Origin: Hemerocallis citrina
Lineage: Eukaryota > Streptophyta > Magnoliopsida > Asparagales > Asphodelaceae
NCBI GenBank assembly: GCA_017893485.1
Contig: CM030368.1
Coordinates: 179,657,654 to 179,721,653, forward strand
Length of the DNA stretch: 64,000 bases
Direction: 5' to 3'
Shown here one piece after another: positions 33,928 to 43,725 of this stretch. The position numbers were made by a program, and so were the translations under genes. Every line of letters begins with the position of its first letter. Positions within the stretch are counted from its first letter, which is position 1. Under the pieces are notes generated by a model. The model ran no database searches. It was not told the DNA's origin and saw nothing but the letters and a program-made list of their open reading frames with translations.

Positions 33928-34209
33928 CTGGAAAAAACCCCAGTCTTCACATGCAAATTTGAGCTTGGTGGCTTCATCATCTGAAGATTCCAGATCAACA
34001 AGTTTACTAATATCCACAACTGGAATCTCCTCACCGTCATCTTCAGTTTCAGTAAAATCAACCATCACCTCGGGTCTGATATATCTCCGCGGGATTTTGC
34101 TTAGATTTTCGGATGCAGCAAGGGCCTGCACGTTGGCCACCGGAAGCGATCCAACCGACGGCAACGACAACTTCCTCCCACCATTCTCACCTGCTCCTTC
34201 TACTTCCAT
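33928..34209 (-). CDS. 2-oxoglutarate/Fe(II)-dependent dioxygenase (SRG1-like), exon 1
   Basis: 94 codons from ATG at 34209. They contain the family's N-terminal signature (SLPSVGSLPVANVQALA, IPRRYIRPEV), the start of DIOX_N (IPVVDISKLVD), and the conserved exon end ACEDWGFFQ, directly followed by donor GTTAGT. The phase (0) and the residue break (Q|L) match exon 2 at 11236. I chose the ATG at 34209 over the in-frame one 21 bases upstream because family members begin a similar distance from the LPVxNVQ motif. No stop or frameshift. It could alternatively be an orphan exon of a second gene copy, but no other exon 2 lies between. Confidence 0.85.
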
Positions 34210-34932
34210 TTTTTTTCCTTCCCTCTTCAAATTAATTAGCTGTGGTTACTTGGTTGCTTATATGTCTGTGTGTATATATGTACTAGGTTTGCCCGTTGAC
34301 ACGTGTCTACGGCACGTCTTCGGAACGGTGCACCTTATTTGATCATATAAAATAATTTTGGAGGTTGAGCAAATTAATTAAAGTAGCAAACATATTATAT
34401 GAGAAACTTTTGGGATCCAGCAAAAAACATATTATATGACTTTTTTGATTTTTTTGAACTATTTTTAAAGCTTTTAAATTTTTAATTTTTTTAGTTTATA
34501 AATTTTTATTTTTTAAAAATTTTTAAAAAAATTATTTTCTTAATTTTTTGAATAGAAGAGGAAGGGAGGGAGGGAGAGAGAGAATATTTTTTTTTTTAAT
34601 AAATATAGGAGTTGTTTTGAGTGGGGATTTGACTTTGAATTTTGGAGGGAACTTTTGGTGAGAAAATATGTTTTGTGATGTTAAATCTAGGTCTTTGATT
34701 TTTTAGGAGATTGAAGGAGAACCGCTTGATAGCTTTCTTTGTGTTTATTATATAGATAGTAGGTTTGCAAAAAAGGAAAAAGTCTTCTATGTGAGGTAGT
34801 AGCTGACCTCAACATTTTTGTTATTATATTTGACTGAAAATATCTTATGAAGCTGTAATAATAATTAGGGATCAGTTTGGATCGCATACGTCGTTATCCT
34901 CCATCAAATCATCTAATATTCTCATGAGCATT
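34210..34932 (-). promoter_or_regulatory. Upstream region of the dioxygenase gene
   Basis: On the minus strand a TATA-like CATATATACAC lies about 60 bases before the ATG (about 34266-34277). A perfect G-box CACGTG lies at 34300-34305, 91 bases before it; this motif binds bZIP/bHLH factors in plants. Farther upstream is AT-rich sequence with long A/T runs and a purine stretch (GGGAGGGAGGGAGAGAG, about 34565-34582). No other gene is seen. Confidence 0.6.
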
Positions 34933-34939
34933 AAATCAA

Positions 34940-35805
34940 GAAAATTTTGCATTACTGTCCCACTTTTTGAAAATATTTGACGTCCTGCTCCACTTTCGAA
35001 AACAATTAGCGATCTGTCCATATTTAGAACATGTCAGCATAAACCGTTATTGAAAATAACGGCATAAATTATTTACGTGCCGTTATTTTCAATAATGACA
35101 TCTATTTTACATTTTTTTCCATGCCTTTATTTGGAATAACAACATCAGTATATTTCTCTTACAAGAAATTCTAAGTGTCAAAGAAACTTATAAATAATGT
35201 CGTTATCCTGAATAACGCCATTCGAATGACCGATGCCGTTATTGGAGATAACAGCATTAGTTATATATAAATGAACTCTTGCTGTTGTTTGGAAACAGAG
35301 AGAATGAATAATAAGTTAATTTTTTTTTTTTTAAAAACTTATAACTGATCCCGTTATTTGGAATAACAGCATCAGTTATAATTTTTATTTTTTTTTTAAT
35401 TAACTTATTCGTCAGAGATGATGAATAATAAATTAATTTTTTATAAAAAAAATTTATAACTGATGCCGTTATTCCAAATAAGGGCATCAGTATTGAGAAT
35501 ACCGTTATTTGAAATAACATCATCTGTTATAAGGTTTTCGTACTTGCAATTTTTTTTCTAAATGAAGACTACAAGCTGTCGAAAAATAAAATAACCTATG
35601 CCGTTACTCCAAATAACGGCATGACATTTTTTTTAAATATAGATGCCATTATTAAAAATAACAGCATGTAAATAATCTATGCCGTTATTGAAATAACGGT
35701 TTATGCTGATGTGTCCTAAACAGGGACAGATCGCTAATTATTTTCAGAAATGAGGCAGAGCGCCAAATATTTTCAAAAAGTGGCGCACTACGGCAATTTT
35801 TTTTA
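34940..35805. mobile_element. 866-bp inverted-repeat element built from CCGTTATT/AATAACGG palindromes
   Basis: Arms of about 180 bp: left from 34940 through CACTTTTTGAAAATATTTGA, CATAAACCGTTATTGAAAAT; right its reverse complement to 35805, about 80% alike by eye. The centre repeats the same motif again (TGCCGTTATTGGAGATAACAG, TCCCGTTATTTGGAATAACA and others). A possible duplication AAATCAA lies at 34933-34939 and 35806-35812. No coding potential. Confidence 0.75.
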
Positions 35806-35815
35806 AAATCAAACA

Positions 35816-36261
35816 CTATCCAAACCAAAAAAAATAAAAACCACAGAGACAAACAAATCTAACCTTCATAGGCAGCCCGCACATCGACATACCCTCTGAG
35901 CTCCTTCACCACCTTCCGGTTCCACTGTCGGCAATCCGGCCTCCCCCACGTAATCACCACACAACTATCCCTCTCTTCCCCTCCAAGCCCTCAACACTCT
36001 CACCTCACATCCAAACACTCTCCACATCATCTCCGAAGTCTTCTGGAGACAGTTAAATTATATCAAGGATAAGGCCAAAAATATATGAAATCACATCAAG
36101 GGCTCCTCAGATTTGAAAGTATAGGATCACCTCATGCATACAACCTCAGCCATAATGGGCCTTGACCTTAAGCAGGGAAAAAAAGGACTCCGCATGGATG
36201 AAAGGAGTCGGGCTTCACTCTCAGGTACCTCTCTTCCCTTTGGACATATGGGTGGAGGTTA
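35816..36261. other. Unique stretch with a short coding-like patch on the minus strand
   Basis: 35859-36050 is GC-rich. On the minus strand it reads about 39 codons ending in TAG at 35859 (SCVVITWGRPDCRQW...ELRGYVDVRAAYEG). A further possible coding run (MMWRVFGCEVRVLRAWRG) lies just upstream in another frame. I cannot name the family; it may be the 3' end of a degraded gene. Nothing is recognised in the rest. Confidence 0.4.
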
Positions 36262-36263
36262 TA

Positions 36264-36572
36264 GAATTTTTTCCCAAACTATCCCACTTTTTGAAAGTTT
36301 TTTCCAAACTGTCCTATTTTTTTTTAAATTTCCAAACCATCCCACTCGGTATTTGAAATGACCGAGTTTAGTTAAAACTAACTTCGTTTTTCAAAGACGG
36401 AGTGTTAGTCTTGGATTTTTCAAATTCTAACACTCGGTCTTTGAAAAATCGAGTTATTTTTAACTAAACTCGGTCTTTCAAAGACCGAGTGTGTCATTTT
36501 GGTAAAGACTTTCAAAAGTGGGTCAGTTTGGTAAATACTTTCAAAAAGTAGGTCATTTTGGTAACAAGTTCC
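36264..36572 (-). mobile_element. 309-bp palindromic MITE-like element, copy 1
   Basis: Reverse complement of copy 2 at 38012-38318 (roughly 85-90% alike by eye). It contains four to five repeats of the palindromic word ACTCGGTCTTT..AAAGACCGAGT and ends with CTACTTTTTGAAAGTATTT-type borders. Non-coding. Confidence 0.8.
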
Positions 36573-38011
36573 ACAATTGGATGATGGCGGTGCCCTATCA
36601 AGCCAGAGGAGGAAAGGAATATCCTTTAGCTTTTCCCTTGATTTAATACCAAATGGATATAATAAATAAACACACAAGATAGTCTTCTCACAAAACCAAT
36701 CATAATCAAGATTTGTTAGTATTAATAAATCTAACTACACTACATAATGTCTAATATTCTAATTTGGATTTCACATCAGTCACTAATAATTCAGATTCTT
36801 GTATTTCATATTTTTCCTTTTATAATTCATTTCTTGCATATGAGAACACCTCCGTTCTCATTCATTCTTATTTATTTTGTTCATTTTTTCGCTATTTAGA
36901 ATAAATATATTTTACTTTTTAAGCTGAGTTATGCGATGGAGGAAACTGTGCAGCTTCTAAATAGTACGTATGTTGCATGCGTCTCTTCATTTCATATACA
37001 AACTTTAAGTAATAACATATTTTGAAGATATTGGGGAAATCGCCTGTGTATATATATACTAGTATAATGTACTTGAGATGCACGTCTAAAAAGTAAAATT
37101 ATCAAATTAAATGAATATATATTGAAAAAGAAAAAAAAAAGTAGTTTGTATTTGAATGTTTTGATTTGGGCTACACGTGCGGTGTACATTTATATTTTTT
37201 GGATATAGTTTGGACATGTATTATACGTGTTTATATAGTTACAAAGTTAGGATTTGTTTGTTACAAACCCCAACTCTCCTATTAAAATAGTATATATATA
37301 TATATATAGGGCCGGCCCCACCCTTGAGGCGGGTGAGGCGGCCGCCTCAGGCCCCGGGCATTTTAGAGATTTTAGGGGTCCCCAAATTTGTAATTCCTTT
37401 GTAAATATAGACACGTTTATGCGCGTAAAAAAATACTATTTTTAGAGGACTAAAAATAATTATTTTAACCTTTAATTTTTTTATAAAAAAAATTTGGTTT
37501 AAGCTTGAAGACTTGAATTGAATTTGGGACTTTAAATTTGGGTAATTTAAAACAAATTTATGTATTTTGCATATTTTGCTTCCAACAATGTGTAAAAATT
37601 TTGTATACATATATGTTGGTTTTGTTGTTGTTGTTTTTTTGTTTTTTTTTTTTTGTTTTATTTTGTTTTTGTATACATTTTTAAGTTACATTTTTTGTGG
37701 TGGATAAAATGAAAGTCAATCGGACAAATATACAAGTCTTTCATCTTTCTAATCTAGTAAAAAACATGCCTCATTTAACATCTTTGTAACCCACTTATTT
37801 AAACAAATTATAAATAGAACAATTACACATTGTTTTCTCATTCATATATTTTTATATTTTAAATTTCTTGCCATTTTTAGGCTTAGGGAAGAAAATCTCT
37901 TAAAGCCCTCTATATGATTCCCTAAAGTAGGAAGAAATAGTCTAAATTATTGATTGGGATGAGCAGCATATTTAAAATTCAAGAAGATCATACAAGAATA
38001 TGTATCTTAAA
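36573..38011. other. AT-rich intergenic stretch with a hAT-like end
   Basis: No gene. (TA)n lies at about 37290-37308. Directly after it, AGGGCCGGCCCC with GGGTGAGGCGGCCGCCTCAG (37309-37360) resembles the terminus of plant hAT transposons and is far GC-richer than its surroundings; no matching second end was found. A short T/GTT-rich run lies at about 37617-37670. Confidence 0.45.
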
Positions 38012-38318
38012 GGAACTTATTACCAAAATGATCCACTTTTTGAAAGTATTTACAAACTGATCCACTTTTGAAAGTATTTACCAAAATAACACATTCGGTC
38101 TTTGAAAGACCGAGTTTAGTTACAAATAACTCGGTTTTTCAAAGACCGAGTGTTAGAATTCGAAAAATCCAAGACTAGCACTCGGTTTTTGAAAAACCGA
38201 GTTAGTTTTAACTAAACTCGGTCTTTCAAAAACTGAGTGGGATGGTTTGGTAATTAAAAAAAAACAGGACAGTTTGGAAAAAACTTTCAAAAAGTGGGCC
38301 AGTTTGGGCGAAAATTCA
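38012..38318 (+). mobile_element. 307-bp palindromic MITE-like element, copy 2, inverted relative to copy 1
   Basis: Contains ATTCGGTCTTTGAAAGACCG, CTCGGTTTTTCAAAGACCGA, CTCGGTTTTTGAAAAACCGA and CTCGGTCTTTCAAAAACTGA in series, bordered by ATCCACTTTTTGAAAGTATT and AACTTTCAAAAAGTGGGCCA. Same family as copy 1. Border words also match the 34940-35805 element. Confidence 0.8.
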
Positions 38319-38462
38319 AAGGTTATAGGGGTACTTTTGGTTTATTTCTATTCCAATTGTTGTTGTTGCTTTCGATCATTACGTTGTAGTAAACTTTTGA
38401 GCATATGATATTAGTAAGATTTGGAACTTATGTTTGGTTAATCCTTCATTAATAAAAAAGGG

Positions 38463-39443
38463 GGTAAAAAGCAAAATACACTCCTGGCCTATGAGATCAA
38501 AGCGGTAAACCTCCTAAACTATTGATTAAAGCAATAAACTCCCTCGAACTATAAAATGCAGTTAAAACCCGTACGGAAATCCTAAAAGTGAATGTGAATA
38601 GTTCAAATTGCCCTTATTTTAATATACCATTTAAAAAATTATTTTTTAAAAAAAACAAACAAACTCCAATTCAAAATATACTTCAAAATCAAACTCCAAA
38701 ATCAATATCAAAAGTCCAAATCAAAATCAAAATCAAATCCTAATCCTAATCCTTAATCCATTTAAAACCCCAAAATAAAATTGACCATTTAAAAACAAAA
38801 AAAAAAAAAAATAACACTCATTCTCTCTCTCCAAAATCCGATGGGTTCAGATCCAAAACGAAAATTCAAATCTAAAATACAAATCAAAATCAAAATCGAA
38901 ATTGAAATTGAAATCAAAATTGGGGTGAGGGTTTGATGGGTTTATGGATTCTGATTTTGGATTTGGATTTTTAGGGGTTTATGGGTTTGAAGGTGATGGT
39001 GGTGGTGGTGGAGGTCGGGGATGATGGCGAAGATGATGGCGGTGATGATAGTTGTGGAGGTTGGGGCCGACGGTGGTGGTAGTGATGGTGGTGGTGGAGG
39101 TTAGTGGTGGTGATGATGGTGGTGGTGGACGTCGGTGGTGGTGATGAGGATCGAGATTTGATTTGAATTTGGATTTTGGATTTGGATTTGGATTTGGATT
39201 TGGATTTTGGAGTTTGATTTTGAGTTTGATTTTGATTTTGATTTTGATTGTTTGATTTTTTTAATAAATAATTTTTAAATGGTGAATTAAATTAAGGGCA
39301 ACTTGGACTTTTCATACTCATTTTTAGGGTTTCCGTACTGGTTTTGACTGTATTTGTAGTTCGGAGAATTTATTGCTTTGATCGATAATATGGGGTTTGC
39401 CGCTTTAACCTTATAGATCATATGTGTTTTTTGTTTTTTGACC
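38463..39443. mobile_element. 981-bp fold-back element with about 200-bp terminal inverted repeats
   Basis: Left arm GGTAAAAAGCAAAATACAC...CTAAACTATTGATTAAAGCA...AATTGCCCTTATTTTAATA; right arm its reverse complement, about 75% alike by eye, ending GTTTTTTGACC. Flanks AAAAAAGGG (38454-38462) and ATAAAGGGG (39444-39452) could be an imperfect 9-bp duplication, which would fit Mutator-like elements. The interior has (CAAAAT)n and TTTGGATTTGGA-type runs and a GGTGGTGAT-rich block (38990-39150). Non-coding. Confidence 0.7.
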
Positions 39444-39689
39444 ATAAAGGGGTGACTGATGGACCATTAATGTTATATATAAAAAAAAGTGTCTTGACCA
39501 ACAATCATGCACACATATCATTACTTTTTGTCATAAATAAATAGCCTATTTAAATTCTTAACTTGCTGATAATTTCTATGAAATTGTTCAACGTTAATGT
39601 CATGTGTATCCCTAGAAAGTACGTATATGATAAACAAAAGACATTTACATCACTTACTTTATCAGTCAACATCTATTGCAATCGCTCTG

Positions 39690-39858
39690 TTAGTGTAAAC
39701 ACCAATGGACATTGATCATCATATTTCTTTACAAAAAAAGAGGAGAAAAATACCGATCTTCTTTTTCCCACAACAGCTCAACCAATCATTTCTTTAGCTT
39801 CATCTTGATAGGATCTGTGGACTCAAATACACTGGCATAAAAAGTCAGAGAAGGAGAT
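39690..39858 (-). pseudogene. 3'-end fragment of a second SRG1-like dioxygenase
   Basis: The minus strand reads DFYASVFESTDPIKMKLKK then TGA at 39797-39795, matching the C-terminus of the complete gene (DGKSTLDQMKLQQ then TGA). The following 3' flank also matches 9890-10007 (GTGTAAACACCAA, CCGATCTTCTT and others). The rest of the exon is replaced at about 39859 by LTR-like sequence. Same orientation as the complete gene, so it is the remnant of a tandem copy. Confidence 0.65.
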
Positions 39859-40240
39859 GACTGCAGCAACAGCGAGAAAACAACATGCTCATCAATCAAA
39901 GCAACAAACTGCAGGATGCAGTCAACTGTCCTTTTCGATTGTCAGAGTGGTGAGAGTGGCAGTCGACCGTCGAGGAGTAGTCAACTGCACAGAGTCTCTG
40001 TTTGGCGAAGCCTAATTTTTCGACTGCGGGTTTGGATCCAATTGAGTTGTATTTGTATTTATCTTTTAGGGTTTACTTGGGGCTATAAATATAGATGTAA
40101 ATCCTATGGTTTAGGTGAGAATAGCTAAAACAACTTCGAGAGTGATCTTGTGCCGAGTACTCTCAAAGGTGACGAAGAGATTAGAGTGAGATCTCTTTGT
40201 ATCTTTGCATTTCTTAAGTAATAAGAAGTATTGGTTATCT
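39859..40240 (+). mobile_element. Probable LTR fragment of another retrotransposon
   Basis: TATA box TATAAATA at 40084-40091 after GGGTTTACTTGGGGC, then ATAGCTAAAACAACTTCGAGAG and GAGATCTCTTTGTATCTTTG, a layout typical of the R/U5 of copia LTRs. Both edges are truncated (the dioxygenase fragment left, the chromovirus 3' LTR right) and no partner LTR is in the window, so this is tentative. Confidence 0.45.
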
Positions 40241-42668
40241 ACTAAGGTCTTTCCTTTAACCCCAGCTTATTTACTTGTTATTATTATCAAAGCAGAAAAA
40301 TCCGTGCACAAATAGGACAAGAAAAATATGGCAATAACAAGAGACAGGTTCAGGTTGGATAGAATACATGAACGGGCAACAAAACAACTCATAATAGGCT
40401 AGGACAACGAGACTTTCAATTCTGGACAGCAGGACAATGCTGCATCGAATCTGAGACTCCCGTTGCCACGAGAGTGCAAATCTGGATCCGTCAGAAAATC
40501 TAGAAACTAGACTTTCATCCTAATCCAGCACATATACAAAAGTCATATAACAAGTACAACAACAAGGTTCAAAACAGTGTTTTACACAGAATTCAAGTTC
40601 AGCCAGAAATCACAAAGTTTACTTACAAGCATGAAAATGGTATAAAACACACTAATTAAATCTAAGAAAAATCTGGAAGGTTCCCTAGCATGTCTAGTAT
40701 CAGCATATAAAATTTCATAAAATTCCATTATAGATAGCATAGTTAATTTAATTTGGAAAACAGAATGATGCAGTAAATTTATGAATCTGAAATCTTAGAC
40801 ATAGCAGTACCAAAACAGCGATAAATCACAAAATACAACTCGAAATTCAAATCCATGAAAAGGGTTGTAAACTAGACATATCAGGCTATATTTCATATTC
40901 ACAAAGTTTAAATCAAAAGCGATTGGAATTAGGTTGAAAATAGAGTTTTTTACTGAATAGCATGCAGTTTAACAATTATATGAATAGTTTCACAAGCATG
41001 AAATAAGTTATGAAATTCATTAAACAAATCAACAAAAATTAGGGGTTGATCCCAATCATGTCTAGATATACCGAGAAAAATATTAAATCCATATTTTACA
41101 TTTAACACCAGTTTTAAAATAAATAAATATACAACAATCTCGTAAAATAAAATCTGGAAATTTCAACACAGCTGTCGTACAACAAAAATAACTCACACAT
41201 CAAAAATCGAAATCGAAATCTGTAGAAAGTTCTGAAAAATAAACAACGAAATAATTGAATTTACTGACCTTAACAGGGTCTAAAACACTGAACCAAAACA
41301 GGGCAACAACAAAACGAAATCTCTTTTCATGCATTTAATCAAACAACTCATATGCAATAGATCCAAATTAAGGTATGATGTAAGATATGATATATTAGAT
41401 ATTCAAAACAACAAGGTATGGGTATTTAACAAGTCTACCATAAGTCAACACATCTAATACACCAAGCATGCAACAAATACACAACCTATCATAGATCACG
41501 AAGAACATATATACATGCATCAAGAGTCTAGCTAGAACTAGTTTATTTTCATGTAGTGTGTGTGACAACTTATGATGATGGATCAAGACTACGAATGGAT
41601 CAATGAACGAAAGAAAAGCTCTTCCTGAGAATGAACACAAAACAAGAGCGAGACTACATGCGGTATTTTGTACTTGTATACAAACAAAAATTATACAAGT
41701 TACTTGCCTCGGGGTAGATGACGAATCCAACGAAATGAGAATAACCGGAATGGATCCCAGGCGACGAACACAACAACACATGTGAATCTCAATGCATGTG
41801 TAACACATCGGCACAAATTCCAAAGCACTAGCAACACACCGGCACAGCAACAGCAAGTCAGCAACTGCGAGGACAGCGACGAGATGACGTGCAGTGGTCG
41901 ACTGGGTAAAGTTTGGGGGATCTGCGACGAGGGGAGGCAGGAGGCAGGATTGGAGGTGGCACTGTCGAGGGTAGCTCGACGGCAGGGAGGCGAGATGGCG
42001 GCAGCGTCGAGGGCAGTCGACGGGGATCGGCTGTCGACTAGGGCGAGGGCTCGACTGATGGAGGGGAAACCGACGTTAAGACGGGGACAGCGAGGTGATG
42101 AGGATGTAAAACAGTCGGGGGGGGAGGGGAGGGGGGACAGTGGGTTTAGGGTGCAGTACGGGGAAGAAGAGGAGATCGGGAGAGATGAGATGAGCGGGAG
42201 GTTGGAGGTGCTAAAGGTAGGAGATGAAGTATACAGGCTAGGGTTAGGAGGATGATTAGGTTAAGATAGTGATTAGGGTTAGGGTTAAGGAGGGGATTAA
42301 ATAGGAGATGAATTAGGGTTAAGGGGGTAAACGGGTTATGGGGTATTGGGTTAAAAATCCAATAAGAGATATAGGATTATAGAGTTTTAGGGTAGGATTG
42401 GATCCAATAGGGTAGGAAGCAAAAGATAATTAATTAGGCCATGAAATAAATAAATTGGGATTAAACAATTCATCCAGAGATAAATAATTGGCAGAAAAAT
42501 TGAATCAAGAAGATTGAAATCACAGACGATAAAAACAATAAATGAATTTATATTGAGAATGAAAAACAAATACTCGGTCCAGAAGAATGAAAGAATACAA
42601 TCAGATTGAATACACTGGAAAGATAAATACAATACAAAAATACAAGAAAAGGGGATACAGGAGTTACA
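40241..42668 (-). mobile_element. 3' LTR of the outer chromovirus, truncated
   Basis: Matches 60307-62758 of the 5' LTR from ACTAAGGTCTT to the end GGAGTTACA. A GC-rich block (41880-42190) and TATA-like TATTTAA on the minus strand (about 42297-42303) mark the promoter. Open frames at 41782-42255 are within this block and have equivalents with shifted frames in the 5' LTR, so they are not genes. Confidence 0.88.
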
Positions 42669-42789
42669 AATCCTACCCACCTAACAAGAAGAATTTCGTC
42701 TTCGAAATTCAAACCAGAAGTACATAAGGTAACCTCGAAAGAAAAGAAAGAACAACAACAAAACAAAAAGCTACTCAAACAGATAACGG

Positions 42790-43720
42790 AACTTCTACTG
42801 GATCTCCTTCAATTCCCAAGTCAACTCACCCGGTGAGTAAGGATTTCAAGAAATCCGAACCAACCTGATAACCTTGTTCTTCAGCACTTTTTCCCACCGG
42901 TCAAAAATAGCAACTGGCGGAATCTCACAAGACAGATCCAGCTATACGGATAACTCTGAATAGTCAATCACGTGGTTCTCATCATGGATGTACCTCCTGA
43001 GTTGTGAGACATGGAAGACGGCGTGCACCTCAGATAAAGCCGGCGGCAATGCAAGACGATAGGCCACCATGCCTACTCGTTCAACGATATCAATCGGCCC
43101 GATGAACCTAGGGCTGAGCTTGCCCCCACCACCAAACCAAATGACACCTCTCCCGGGCGACACTTTAAGGAAAACATGGTCACCAACCTCAAACTCCAAG
43201 GCTCTCCTATGGACATCTGCCCATCTCCTCTGCCTGTCTTGTGCGGCCTGAATATGCTTCATGATCTGAGTCACCGCATCAACAGTCCTGGTGATCAACT
43301 TCTGACCCAACAACTTTCTCTCACCAATATCATCCCAGCACACTGGTGATCTGCACTTCCGACCATATAGTGCCTCGAACGGCGCAGCTTTATGAATGGC
43401 CTAAAAGCTGTTAATGTACGTGAACTCTACAAGATGCAAATGGTCCTCCCATGATCCACGAAACTACAACACACAGGACCTCAACATGTCCTCTAGTATC
43501 TGGATGGTCCTCTCTAACTGTCCATCTGTCTGGGGGTGAAAAATTGTATTGTACTTCAGTTTACTCTCCAGACTACTCTGAAGACTCCCAAAACTGAGAC
43601 CTGAATCTCGTATCCCTATTGAATACAATACTGACTGGAACCCCGTGAATCCTGACAATCTCTTGCATGTACTTCTCTGCTAGGCTCTCGGTAGACTGTC
43701 CAACTCTGAAGGGAATGAAA
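42790..43720 (-). pseudogene. Outer chromovirus integrase C-half and chromodomain
   Basis: From 43720 leftward: LAEKYMQEIVRIHGV, NTIFHPQTDGQLERTIQILE (catalytic Glu region), then KCRSPVCWDDIGERKLLG and the GPY/F region (VFLKVSPGRGVIWFGGGG, PRFIGPIDIVERVG, VHAVFHVSQLRRYI). A decayed chromodomain follows at 42790-42925 (PVAIFDRWEKVLKNKVIRLV, then a stop where Trp is expected, then TWELKEIQ). Several stops and shifts. The N-half lies at 54366-54700 on the other side of the inner element. Confidence 0.85.
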
Positions 43721-43725
43721 TTAGT

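Noticed and set aside
33776..34342. 188-codon + strand frame over exon 1
   Set aside because: Antisense shadow of dioxygenase exon 1; the minus strand has the family motifs and splice donor.
41782..42255. 157-codon frame, and the 168-codon frame at 61663-62169
   Set aside because: They occupy the equivalent GC-rich block of the two LTRs of one element, with frames not conserved between them.
42240..42420. TTAGGG/TTAGGGTTAGGG-like run suggesting telomere DNA
   Set aside because: Irregular GGGTTAAG variants within an LTR leader, repeated at 62335-62480 in the partner LTR.
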